Source: Sitta carolinensis (lineage: Eukaryota; Chordata; Aves; Passeriformes; Sittidae). Taken from it: 64,000 bases of DNA. Both the position numbers and the translations under genes were made by a program. Each line of letters starts with the position of its first letter. Within the stretch, counting starts at the first letter, position 1. Of this stretch, positions 37,174 through 49,500 are shown piece by piece. Below the pieces are notes generated by a model. It was not told where the DNA came from, did no database searches, and saw nothing but the letters and a program-made list of their open reading frames with translations. Where the stretch lies: positions 104,346,410 to 104,410,409 of the forward strand of contig CM063284.1 of the NCBI GenBank assembly GCA_032173965.1, read 5' to 3'.

Positions 37174-37179
37174 TTTATT
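37174..37179 (-). promoter_or_regulatory. AATAAA on - strand just after EMILIN2 stop
   Basis: TTTATT on + within AATTTTATTACAC, only about 50 nt past the stop. It would give a very short 3' UTR. Confidence 0.25.
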
Positions 37180-37230
37180 ACACTTAATTTCTTCTGAATA
37201 TCTTACCCTTCTCCCCTGTTCAAGCTAAAC

Positions 37231-37568
37231 CTAAACATGAGAAATGGAAGGATAAAGGAGAACTCCACTAAACGTGGAGTACATTTCGTCAGAGTCTGTG
37301 TAGGCCAGTTTGCCTCCCGTTACGACAACGTTTACTTCGTCTCCTGCTTTGAGGTGAAGAACAAGGTGGAACGTCCCAGGACCACCACAGGTCTGTTTCC
37401 CCGAGTAGGGTTTGTGATACTCCAGCAGTTCTCTTCTGTAGCCAGCAGTGTGGAGCTGAGCCACGCTGGCGTTGGACACGGACAGCACCGCCTCTACGTA
37501 CTCGTCGCGCTCCGGGGCCAGCACGGCCGTGATCAGGTAGCGCCCTTCGTACGGCGATGTGAAAATGC
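37231..37568 (-). CDS. EMILIN2: EMILIN2 last exon: C1q domain, second half
   Basis: A 338-nt exon (phase 1 in) reads [20 protein letters not shown], includes [20 protein letters not shown] and ends [13 protein letters not shown] before the stop at 37,233-37,231. It supplies most beta strands of the C1q jelly roll, which drives trimer assembly. The acceptor is CTTCTGCAG. Confidence 0.97.
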
Positions 37569-40500
37569 CTGCAGAAGAGACATGGACTGGGCTGACCACA
37601 GTCACTCACAATGGGGACACCCGACTGCCCTAAGCACCACGACAAACATAAAGCCACCCACTGGTGGGTCACCACACACTGCTTCCTACAGGTAACTGCA
37701 ACAAAATCAGCATGAGCAGGTTGAATGCCATGCCAGCTGATTGAAGTCATGAAGGTGAAGGCACAGCAAACACCTTATTGCTTGAGAAGGAGGCAGCCCC
37801 CCAGGTAAGGCCCTTGGAGCAGCAGTATGGGAACCACCCTCCTCTCTTCTCCTCTCCTCCAGGTGACCTGGCCACGGTGAAGTGGATTAGTAAGGAACCT
37901 CACCTCTGCTGCCTGAACTTGGCTGGCCTCAGGTGGGCTGTGGAGCACAACCAGCTGGTGCTGGCAGGGCAGACATAGAGGTGAGTTGGGCCTCAGCAGT
38001 ACTGGGCAGTCATGGAAAACCAGCTGTGAAAGCATGTGCCTATCCACACCCACAGGAAGCTTTTACCTCCATGAGTCTGGTTTAGATGAATTTACTTTGT
38101 TTGTTCAGTGTACCAGCAAGGCCTGAGGTAACATGGAATGCTGGTAACCCATGCTCCTGCCTGTCTAGCATGTCTGTGGGTGCATTCATTGGCTGTTACC
38201 TGTATTGGGGTTATAATAGTCCCCATCATTCACAAGCACTTTGTTGAAGTGAACCACGCCGACATCACTGGAGAAAGGCTTCTGTGTGAGCCCAGCAGAA
38301 AATGACACCAGAGAGGGCACAGCAGCAGTGGCAGGTCCTGTAATGGGTAACAACACGTGTCAAATTCACATCAGGATGGCAACACAGCATTTTCCCTATG
38401 ATGCTTTATAATCCACTGTCACTGCTCCTGCACATACTCCACTTGGACTAATCCTGCCAATTGCAGGATGCCAGAATTAACAGAATACGTATTGCTGCCC
38501 CCCCAGATGTCTTACTATAAAATTTACTGAGGCACCATAAAGTTCCTGTCCACAGGTTTTTTTTGGTTTGGGTTTTTTTTTCTCTTCTAAAGAATCAGTA
38601 CATGGCTTATAAATGCTGGCAGTGGAAATCCTACCACCCTTCAATTCAGCAATGCTTCTGCCAAAGACCTTTAGGACAGAGGCTGCCTTTCAACATCTCC
38701 ACTCTCCATCACTATCACAATGGCCATAGGAATGCTGTAGATTATAGCTCATGCCAGCTTTCCTTGTCATGCTGAGAAGCTGAGCACAGCTCAGATCTCC
38801 CACTTTCTCTGCCAAAGCATAGTGAAAATGACTACAAGAATATATACCACTCCCATATTAATGCAAAGAGAACCTTTTGTCTCTCTCCAGCACTTCTTTT
38901 TAGGGGACTTTTCACTTTACCATTTTTTCTTCTTTTCTCAGCACATCGAACAGACATTTAGGTATTTTATAGTGGCTACCTGGTTACTAGATGAACACTG
39001 CTGTTAGACTGAGTTGAATGAAATATAATTTGCACAATTAAGACAATTTTTACTTTTAACAGACTGACTTAATAGCATGTGTTCAGTGCTCAACCACTTT
39101 AGTCCCATTCCAGTTACCTTCCCTTTAAACATTTTCCTTAAGGCAGTACACACTGCTAGAAGTAATCAATTCTTGCTGCTTTGTTTGGGCAAGTAGCTAA
39201 ACAACGAATGCCCTAAAGTTGTCCACAGCTGCTGTCTCATCCTGCTCCTTCTGCCTCCCTTAAAATTAATGTTTGGCCTCTCCCTCTCAATCAGAGATGC
39301 CCATCAGCAACAAATGCTAAATTCATCAAATCCTGAATTGAAAGGGACCCACAACGACCACCTAAGTCCAACTCCTGGCCCTGAAGAGGGCACCCCAACA
39401 GTCACACCTTGTGCCTGAGAGCATTGTCCAAACACTTCTTGAACTCTGTCAGGCTGGGGCTGTGACCAACTTCCCTGGGGAGCCCATGGCAGTACCTGAC
39501 CACCCTCTGGGTAAAAACACTTTTCCTAAAATCCTATTTCAGATGATATTGCTTAAAAATTGAAGTTTAAAAAGTCATATAATTTAATCTAAAATGTGGA
39601 TATACAAATATTCTGCTATCCACTGTTTTTCTGAATAACTCAGCCTGGGGGTGGGGTGTGGGGAGGAGAAGGCAAAGGGGAAGGCATGCCTGCAACTTCA
39701 GAATTGGCAGATAACTACGTTGATTTCCCTCAGGGACTGGTAACCAGCTGCCTCACGTATCTTTGGAAATCTTATTCAGCATATTGTCTCAAGCTCAGAA
39801 GGTAGAGAAGCCCTTTTTCATTGCTCCTACCTGCCAGTGTGCCTGCAGGTGCTCCTGCAAGCTAACATGAGGTTATTTTAAGGGACCAAAATTAACTGCA
39901 GGAAGTCTAGTTACTTAAACAGCTTCGGCAAAGCTCCACCACCTTAACACAATGCTGCTTACGCAGAAGGCTACTCTCAGCTTACCTTGAGACACAAATT
40001 AACTGAAAACACACCTCGAAATTTTTGGTTTACTCAAAAGGTTTCTATCCCCAGCAGTCACACGTGCAAAATGGAAGAAACCACGTGTTGCCTGCCCAGA
40101 AACTCTGTCAGCTTTGGAGTAGCTACAGTCCTGTTTGGGTTGGTGCCACCTGAATAAAGGAACGACTCCTGCCCTGGCTCTCCATGGCTTCCTTCAAGGT
40201 TTTCCCTCGCTAATTTCCAGAATAGTTATTAGAAATAACTACTTGTTTCTATGCTGATAAAATTGCTTCAGATCTGCAGCCTAGTTTAGCACACCATATG
40301 TATCCATTCAAAGGAGAAATCTTAAACCTGTCTAAATATCCTGTAGATCAGTTCGGGGGGTGATGTAAGGAGACACAGTCAAGATGCAGTGCATCTGTGC
40401 ACTCTTCCCCTCTTCCACCTTCTAGATGGAGTTTTAAGTTTTCACAATTCCTACCAACAGCTCAGCAGCGCTTTTGCAGAACTTTACAGAGGGCTGCACC

Positions 40501-43500
40501 ACCTTCTCCAACATGTCCCCTCTTGCAAACACTTTTCTTCATGCAAAGATCAAAGTTCAGCTTCTTGAAGGAAGTTCCAGGCTTGGACACTTACTTTCAT
40601 TTAAGCAGTCAATATTGTGAAAGTATAAACATCAGGAAAAAAAACAAGCAAAAGCATTTTCAAGCTGTGAACCACAGGCACAGTTGCAATGAAGAAACTG
40701 CTAGGCAGACAAAATCTTTCACAAAACTTTCAACCACAGTTTTACTCCCCTTTTTGGGGAAGGAAAAAGCTCCTTTTACTTCAGATACATTCAAGAAGGT
40801 TTCACTTGAGATATTATACATACAGGTAAGCAGGAGCAGGTAAGTGTTCTTGGCAATCTATGCTACTGTAATGTGTTCTGGAGAGTCAAAAAACCACAGA
40901 AGACACACGGGTGGCCCTTGTTAGGTTATATCTACTTCCACCCATCTGCTAGTTCTGTTTCTGGTTCGCCACCTCTCTTTTGACTTTTGAGCACAGTTCA
41001 TGCCTCCCACAGAGCTCAAGGGCCAGAAGGAAAGAAAAGAAAAAAAATCATAAAGCAAAACAAAACAGCACACAGCATAGGCATTTGCTATCAAGATGAA
41101 GGGAGAAAAAAATAACAGTGTGATGGTGTTGCTGACAACTGCTCAGCAACTGGAATGAGGATTCTTCAAGAACTGACACAAAAGAGAGACTGTAAGTATG
41201 TAATTCATTTGTTAGTAGGCACTTATGATTCCCTTGGATACAGCAGGAGTAAGGAGGATTTGTCAGATTTCCTCTCACAAATGGTCAATTCTCCTAAATC
41301 TAAATGAGGACAAAGTGTATCATTTCAGTTAGAGCAAATGGGACAAAAATAGAAGCAATTTATCACCTCCCTGCCTATTTTTTTTTAAACTCTCCAATTT
41401 GACCTTAACCTCTCATTTTCAGAAACATTCCTTCTGTCTACAGGTTGGCCATGCAGCACAGCACTGATGTGAATACTGATTTCCATCAGCCAGTGCTCAA
41501 TGAAGCTGCTCTGCTAAGTCACAGTGAGACAGATGTGGATGATAACTCAGTGTGTTATGAAGACACACATACTTTCCTCCTGAGTCTGCTAGTAACATCT
41601 CTGCCTGCTCTTACAACTCCATCTTTTCACACTGCAGCAGAAGAATATTGCTCCAGTACTTATCTACTGTTCCTCATACATAGCTAAGGAATAAAAAAAA
41701 AAAAAAAAAAAAAAATCAAGAAATTCTGAGGTACTGAAAATATGCAAATCATGCCTCGGCAATCAAGAAAAGCATAAAAATGGGCTACTTTAACCCAGGA
41801 GACAGAATTGGAGCTCTCAACTTGTTTCTGAGCACTGCTTTTATGTAAGAGAAGCTATTCAGAGACAGAAACGAAAGAGTACTCAGAAGGCCATTTTAAT
41901 AGTACAAGCTTCTTATATTAGGAATTACAGTACAAGAAGGTCTGGTTATCTTTCAGATTTGAATTTGCATACCACGAAATGTACTGGGTAAAGACTGCCA
42001 AAGACATCATAAATGGTTGTCCTGAACTAATTAGACAGTAAGGATTCCTTGATGCCTTACTTACATCAGTTCCTCCTTCAATAAGCCAAAAATCTTCCCT
42101 TCCCCAGCTGTTAATTTCCACAGCACTGTTAACTGCTGCATTCTGTCCCAGAATGCTCTCTCTTCATCAGACATTGACTATTAGAATCACAGACTCAACT
42201 GGACTGGAAAAGACCTCTGAGATCATCGAGTTCAACCTATGACCAAACACCACTGTGTCAACCAGGGCACTGAGAGCCACGTCCAGTCTTTCCTTAAACA
42301 CCTCTAGGGACTGTGACTCCACCATCTCCCTGGGCAGTCTATTCCAGTGTCTAATCACCCTTCCTGTGAAGAAATTCTTCCTCGTGTCCAGCCTAATCCT
42401 CCCCTATTACAGCTTAAGGCCGTGTCCTCTGGTCCTGTCACTTGTTTGCCTGGGAGAAGAGCCCAATCCCCAGCTGGCTACACCCTCCTTTCAGGTGTTG
42501 TAGAGAGATAAGGTCACCCCTGAGCCCCCTTTTCTCCAGGCTAAACAACCCCAGCTTTCTCAGCTGCTCCTCATAGGACTTGTGCTCCAGACTCTTCACT
42601 GCCCTTCCCTGGACACCCTCCAGCACCTCAGTGTTGTTCCTGAACTGATGGGCCTGGAAATGGACACAGCACTTGAGGTGTGACCTCACCAGAGCTGAGT
42701 ACAGTGGGAGAATCACTTCCCTGGTCCTGCTTGCCACACTATTTGTGGTAGAGGCCAGGATGCCACTGGCCTTCTTGGCCACCTGGGCACACACAGCCAC
42801 TGTTGACCAGCACCCCAAGGTCCTTTTCCTTTGGGCAGCTTTCCAGCCACTCTGCTCCCAGCCTGTAGCACTGCAGCAGGTTATTGTGGCCAAAGTGCAG
42901 GTCCTGGTACTTGGTTATGTTGAAACTCATCCATTTGTCTTCAGCCCATCAATCCAGCCAGTCCAGATTAGGGACAGTGGATGTAAATGCTCCAACTCCA
43001 CAGAAGTCTTGAACAGCTTTTGGTACCATCCTTATCTCTCTGTTTTCTGACTATCTGCCATTGAAATCTGTGAGGCACACTGTGGGAATTTTAACAGATC
43101 AGCAGGAATAGCTTGTATTTAGATAGGCGTTCAGTGACACGGATCAGGAAAATGAACACCTCCCTCTGGATCCCAGGGTGGTAACTGTTCCACCAACATG
43201 TTCCACCAAGCAGCAGATGGGCACACTCCTGCCTGACCCTGCCTTTTCAACACTTCTAAAATCCACCTACTGTTTCACACAGTTTTAGCACAAACTTATT
43301 AAAATACTGCTATCTATAAATTGCAATGGGAAGCAACCCCCAAGGAAATCCATTTATCACAGAAATCTAGACATCTGTATTGGCTTTGCTGGCATCAAGA
43401 TAAATGAACATTCTTTACTTCTTATCCTCTTCCAGAAACCTCATCTATTGCTGCCTGTTCTTATTACTGCCACAATCCTCAAATGCAAAAAGATTACTTT

Positions 43501-46500
43501 AAGGCTATGATGGAATTTTAATTAGCAGGTATAAATATCACAATGAGAGCATGAACTCTTTATAATTCTTTTTTTTGTCAGTCCCCAGATGATTCTTCAT
43601 GAAGTGTATTTGTGATTTTGTTATGGCTATCAAATGAAGTCCTGGGGCGGTAGGTTTTTGGATTCCATAAAGCCCTAATGTTTTACTTCCATCTATCGCC
43701 CATATTTCCTCAAACAAATTTAGATGAAATAACTTTTTTTGAAGAGGATGTAGAAATACTTTGATCAAGGATACCAATCCCCAGGGTTTGATAATATCTT
43801 GAGTATAAGGCTGCAGGCTGGCAGCACCCAATCAACATATTTATCTAGGCCAACCATCATGTCCCAGATAAATTTTATACCTGTTCATCATACAAATTCA
43901 TAAAAAAATTGTGATACTAATTATTATAAAAGAAAAAGCACCCCATCAAACCAAGAAAACTGCATTTTGAATAATTTTAATCGGTGGCTGTCAGTGGCAG
44001 CACTTCTGCTTTCACTGAAGTCAGGAACTCAAGTCCTGGTGACTACAACAAACCCAGAAACTCTCCCAAGAGGAGAACAACCTCATGCACTAAGCTGAGA
44101 CGCCAGCAGTTATTCAAGATATTTGTCTTGGCCTTATTCATGTTTTATTAAAGAAATAATGAAATCATCATAAATATCTATTTATTTTCTCATTTAGAAG
44201 GCAAACAGAAAGATGTATATTGCCATTAGCTAGAAAATACAAATTCTCTGTACTTAAAAAACACACAGTGAAGTAAGTACCAAGAACCCAAAATAACTTT
44301 TCAAAACCTAACTCCTCTCCCCACCTCCATATTTTCAAAAGATGAAGATCGTGTTTTAATGCTTAGGCCTAGCAAAAATCAGTCAGATTTTACTCAGTGC
44401 TAAACTTAAATACTAAAAACTAACACATTTTTTTCTGTCAGCCTTCCAGGGACTGAAACAAACATTAAGAACCCATGTGAAAAATTTCTAGGAAACAATT
44501 GCCTTACCTTGTGAATCCGTGGTAGAATGAGATGACTTTGGATATCCTACAAAGGAAAAGTAGTATGTGTGACTCAGTACACAGCAGAGTACATTATGAG
44601 CAAATATCACTGCAGTCCTCTAAAAAAGCATCCCTGGTTACTGAACAGCAACCTACCAAAACAGCTACTAAATAGTGTTTCCTATGAGATATTCAATTAT
44701 TGTTAAACTGGGGTGGTCACGGCAAAGAGAACCAAGTTATTACCCCAATGTACTAAATCTATTGCAAGCCTTATGGAAAGATAAAAAAAAAAAAAAGTTT
44801 CCCTTTGGAAAGACTGCTGTAGTTACCAGGGATTTTACATCATCTCTGCTGACCTCATGCTTTGTGCATCCTTGGAAAGGCAGCAAAACTGGCACTGAAT
44901 GTGTTTCCCCCACTTCCACAGCCAGCTGCAGAGGCCCATTCACAAATTCTGTCTGCTGGAAACCCATTCCCAACAGCAGCAGCCTCCGTGGGTGCCCACA
45001 AAAGGCCAAAAGGGGGCTGGTACAGCACAGCAGATCGCAGTGTCACCTCTCCAGCAACTCCTGACACGATCATTGCACTCTGTCAGGAGCGATGCACTAC
45101 CAGCCTGGCTCTCTCACCTGGTGCCCCAGCATACCCTTCAGCAATGGGCATGGTGCTTTGGCCAGCTTGGCCGTCCGCGCTCCTGAGACGCCCTCTCCCA
45201 GACATTAAAACCGTGCCAGGAGGCCCGGCCTCCCCGGTCTCCAAGATGATGCCGGTTGTTCCAGGCAGAAGAGGCACAACTGCAGACCCTGGCAGAGCTG
45301 GGCGTGGAGGAGGTCTCAGCTGTGGTGGCAGGAGGGGGATCCTCTGCCGTGGGGGCTGCATCCTGGGCCTTGAGGGCAGCAGGGATATGCCAGGCTGGGG
45401 CTGCACGGGTGGCCGCGGCTGGCAACGGCTGCTGTGGTACTTCTGGTCGCCCTTTGACGTGACCAAAGAAGAGGAAAAAGTACAAAATTATTCGCCTAAA
45501 ATAGAACATATGATTGCATAGTTTTGCATAATAAATACTTCAAAATAAAACAGGAGTCAGTTGGAGGCCACCTGCTCCCTCAGACCCAACACTGCACTAA
45601 ACGCCATTCCACTCCTGCAGTATACAGACCCCACTCTTCACAGCCTGTGTGACACAGGGAAAGGAACAAAGACGGCCTGGAGACACGACAAGCAGCAATC
45701 AAATAACCCATCAACATTCATTCAATTGCTACACCTTGGCCTTTCTGCTCCAAGCAGGCTAGTATCACACTTATGCCCACCTGTGCCTTCATTCCAGACT
45801 CTCTCCCCCCATCCACTTCAGTTCTCCTCAACCCCTCACACCCAGTGCGCTTGCTTTCAACTCTGTACTCACACAACTCTTAACACAAGGCTGTCACTTT
45901 AATATGATCATAAAAAAATTATCCACAGCAAAAAACATCAGTAAATGAACATGACTTAAAGAGTTTTTTTCCCTTACTTTAAAAAGTAACAAACTTAAAT
46001 GTTGAAGTACTTCCATTACTAATATTTTCCGACAATGAAGGCAGAACTCAAGGATATTATCTACCAGAAAATTCTTTACTGTTTAAGTAGAAGAGATACC
46101 ATTAAAAAACTTTTCCACTGGGGCAGCTAACCCATATGACATCAGAGTTGAACAGCACTGACATAATTCCATTTCTGTATCTGGTCAAGTTCTAAGCCTT
46201 TTATAGGAATTCTGTTTTATTCATAAAAATGAAGTCCTAGATGACACTTAAGGATGCAATACCCTCCCAAGAGTAAAAGTGAATTACATTTACACTAAGA
46301 ACAGAAATTTACAAATGTGCAGATTTTAGCAGATGCAATAACAGCTTTTACACACAATATACAGAATTCCATTTAAACTTCAGCATAGATTAATGTGGTC
46401 ACATTCTGAGACCAAAACATGTCTTTAGGTGCAGGGAGGGATGTGAGTTTCTATAGAAATGGGCAAATATCTCGTTGCAAATTTATCTCATACAACTTGT

Positions 46501-49500
46501 AACACAGCAGAGATGCTTGCCAAGGTCCCCAGTGGAGACCACCTCTCTGAGTGGGGCTCACAATGAAGCACTTCAATTCAGTACAGTCCAAAATCAGCCT
46601 AGGTAAATTCACCGGTGGCTAGGGCTAAGCCATCTGGCTGTGCTGAGAAGCAGATGTGGTGTGAGGCTTCCCCTGGCTCTGCTGTGTGTCTGGGGACCCC
46701 AGAAGAGCCTTACTCTGCACCTTTGGATAAGAGCTCACAAAAACATTGTGCAGGTATTGTCCCCAGCACATGGCTGGGGTCCAGACAGCATCACCAGCAG
46801 CCCACGCGCTGTTTTGTGACTACTCGACACCTGCACTTTACCCTTGTGAATCTCATTTCTTGTTTTCAGTCTCATAAAAGCCTTAAAAGCCTACATAAGC
46901 CTTCAGGAGTACTGGGAGGCTGTCTGAAGTCATAGTCTCACACCACCTGCATTCATTTGCTAGATATGGCTGCTAGAGAAAAACCTCCTGAGCTTTGCTG
47001 GCTGACTTTTAACTGTTAGGAGAATTGAAACTCCCACAAATGACACACCACAAAGCTGGGCTGAAGCTCACTCAGTAGCCCTGTCCACAAGGCAGAGGCC
47101 TAAACAGTGAAATGTTTGTTGTATACAGGTTAAAACTATATTCATAAAAATCTCAAAATTTAAAAAATCTTTAAAAAATGTTCAAAAAAGCCTGAAAGTA
47201 TCAAAGTGAATTTTTAAACAGAATTATTGACTTTGTAAGACAATTTCTGTCCACAGAAGCATTCATTTAGACCTTCAACTAAAATCTTCAGACTAACCTC
47301 ACTGAAAAAACAAATTGACAAAGTACTTTACCTTGGGATGCATGTACTTGTCATTTCTTGAGTCAATTATGCTAAGCTCCATTAAGACAATTATGTGGGA
47401 TGACACTAGGAAAATGAATACATTTCTCTGCTTGCTTTTCTAGACCTTTAAATAACAATCAATTGCTGAAATCCCAGATCCTAAGCAAACTGCTTCCTTG
47501 CATGCAACATCAATACTACAATATTCAGAACTGTCCCATCTCCATAACACTAAATCCAGAATCACTCTCCTAAAGCTCAACTTCAAGTGGAAGCAATCAG
47601 ATATGTGTGAGTAGAGATCTGCTTTAACTTTGCTGAGCAGGCCATGAACACAATCTTCCCATCTATCTGGGAAGGCAAAAATAGAGCTGAGTTCATTCCA
47701 CAGTTAGGAATGGTAACACTGCTCTCAGCAGCAGCATCCTTGCCACTCTGCTTGTCATCACTGTTGTGGGTGACAATGTGGTTATCACATCACATACCAG
47801 CATCTTCGCAGGCTCTCCTCAGACCCCAGAACACACAGAAACAAAGTGCATAAAGCTAACTAGAGAGTAAGGGAATTACTAGAGAATAAGAGAATCTGTG
47901 AGTGCTCTCACAAGAAGCCAAAAAGACCTCACTTGAATTTTGTTATAGACACCAAGGGGATTTTACAATTCTGTTAGAAAGCAGCGATGTGCACAAGCTC
48001 ACAGGGAGCCCAGAGGGATTGACTATATGACCATTCACACAAAAGCATTAAAAATTTTATGTTGCATTTTATCCATGCTGTAATGCAGAACACATATTTG
48101 GTTTCTTAGGCCATAGCTTCATTAGACAACATTTTGCTGTTGGTTTCAAAACCCTGCTACACAGAGAGCTACCATAGGAATTGCAGGTCAGGTCAAATAA
48201 CCATAACCAAAGCAAACTGCACTCCCAGCACGGTATCTGGCTGCAAGACCACACTTTTGATTCCTGGAAAGCTTCATGGATATATATGCGAAAAGGCAGT
48301 ATGTTAAAAAAGACCACCAACTTTGGCTTTCAGTTTCATGCCATGTGAAGAGGCAGAGAGGAACAGAGTGCAATGAGAACTTAGACTGTGAGACATGATG
48401 CTGGGGGAAGGCACCATTTAATGTGGATGGAAAGCTGCTGGATCATTTTACGTTGGAGAGAACATCATGCATGGTTCCCTAAATTCTTAGAGCAGACCAC
48501 TGCCTGCTGTCACCACTGCCTTGTGTGCTGCAGGACATTTCACTACCTTTGCCAGGAATTACAACAAATTAAATACATTTCTGGTCTCTGGGTTTGTATC
48601 TGATCCACAGTCATTTGCTAGGCTGGCTTGCTAGTTTGGAGTGAAGCATTTGAAACCCCTGAATAAAAAATATGGAAGAAAAAAAGTGCAGCCATATTTT
48701 TAAGATGAGGGTCATTTAAATTTGCTGGACTTACACTGCTTGGTACGATTTTATGTTTTATTTCTTGCAACACATCCTTGCCTTACTTGCCCTCAACAAC
48801 TTTATTAGCAACAACTTGTTTCTCTTTCGGCCCCTCTGAAGTCAAATGACATCATTTGAATGCTACAGTATGCTGGCAAACTGTGCTTAAGAAACTCTCC
48901 ACTGATCCAAGTCCAGGTCTTCCTGTCAAATAATGTTGGTATGGGAGACAATGCTGTAGATCACAGATGTAAAAATAGTTAAAGCCATACCCCAACCCAT
49001 ATAACAGGGCTCCCAAAATCACTTCCAAAAAAGGCTCTTCTGCCAAAATCCGTCTGCAATTCCTGCCATCAAAACTTACTTAGGCTGCTGTGCCAGACAA
49101 TGTTACTGTAATTGGAAACATTTGGGAACTGCAGTGTGTGCTTCACGAATCCTTTAGAGGCTGGAGGCACCCCAGAGCAGCAAGGGATGCTCAGAGTGCC
49201 TGCACTCCAGACCCAGAAGCAGCATCCTTCCACAGGCTTTTAACACCCAGTGGTGGAAGAAGTCTGTCCTGAAAAGGCATTATTTTATGGAAACCCAGGT
49301 GTGCAGAGGCTTTTTAATGCTGTAATACATTGTAACAGGGGCTGATAAATGCAACCCATGAGGTCACTTGAACACCTGCTTAAAACAGCAGAAGAAAGAT
49401 TACTACTTGTATGTATCTTGGACCTTCCCCCAATGTTGGTCCCCAGCGCTAGTTAATTGTGGGCAAGATGGATGAGAAACAGGATTACACAGATACATAG

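Larger units (their letters stand above)
38338..44507 (-). other. EMILIN2 intron with two antisense-looking CR1 copies
   Basis: A 6.2-kb intron. It holds CR1 fragments at 39,325-39,535 and 42,183-42,975 and an A23 run at 41,693-41,715 that follows GGAAT. Elsewhere I see no exon, RNA gene or repeat. Confidence 0.65.

Noticed and set aside
37237..37695. A 152-codon + strand open frame over the C1q exon
   Set aside because: It is a shadow of the EMILIN2 terminal exon on the other strand.
41680..41715. GGAATAAAA followed by an A run, considered as a retroposed transcript tail
   Set aside because: No gene-like body upstream and no flanking direct repeats were found, so a simple A-run is the safer call.
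42438..42930. Minus-strand open frames of 63 and 151 codons
   Set aside because: They are remnants of CR1 reverse-transcriptase coding sequence within a 5'-truncated element, not a host gene.
44862..45521. A 219-codon + strand open frame
   Set aside because: It is antisense to the GC-rich EMILIN2 exon and its flanks, has no recognisable domain, and long open frames occur in several frames there because of composition.
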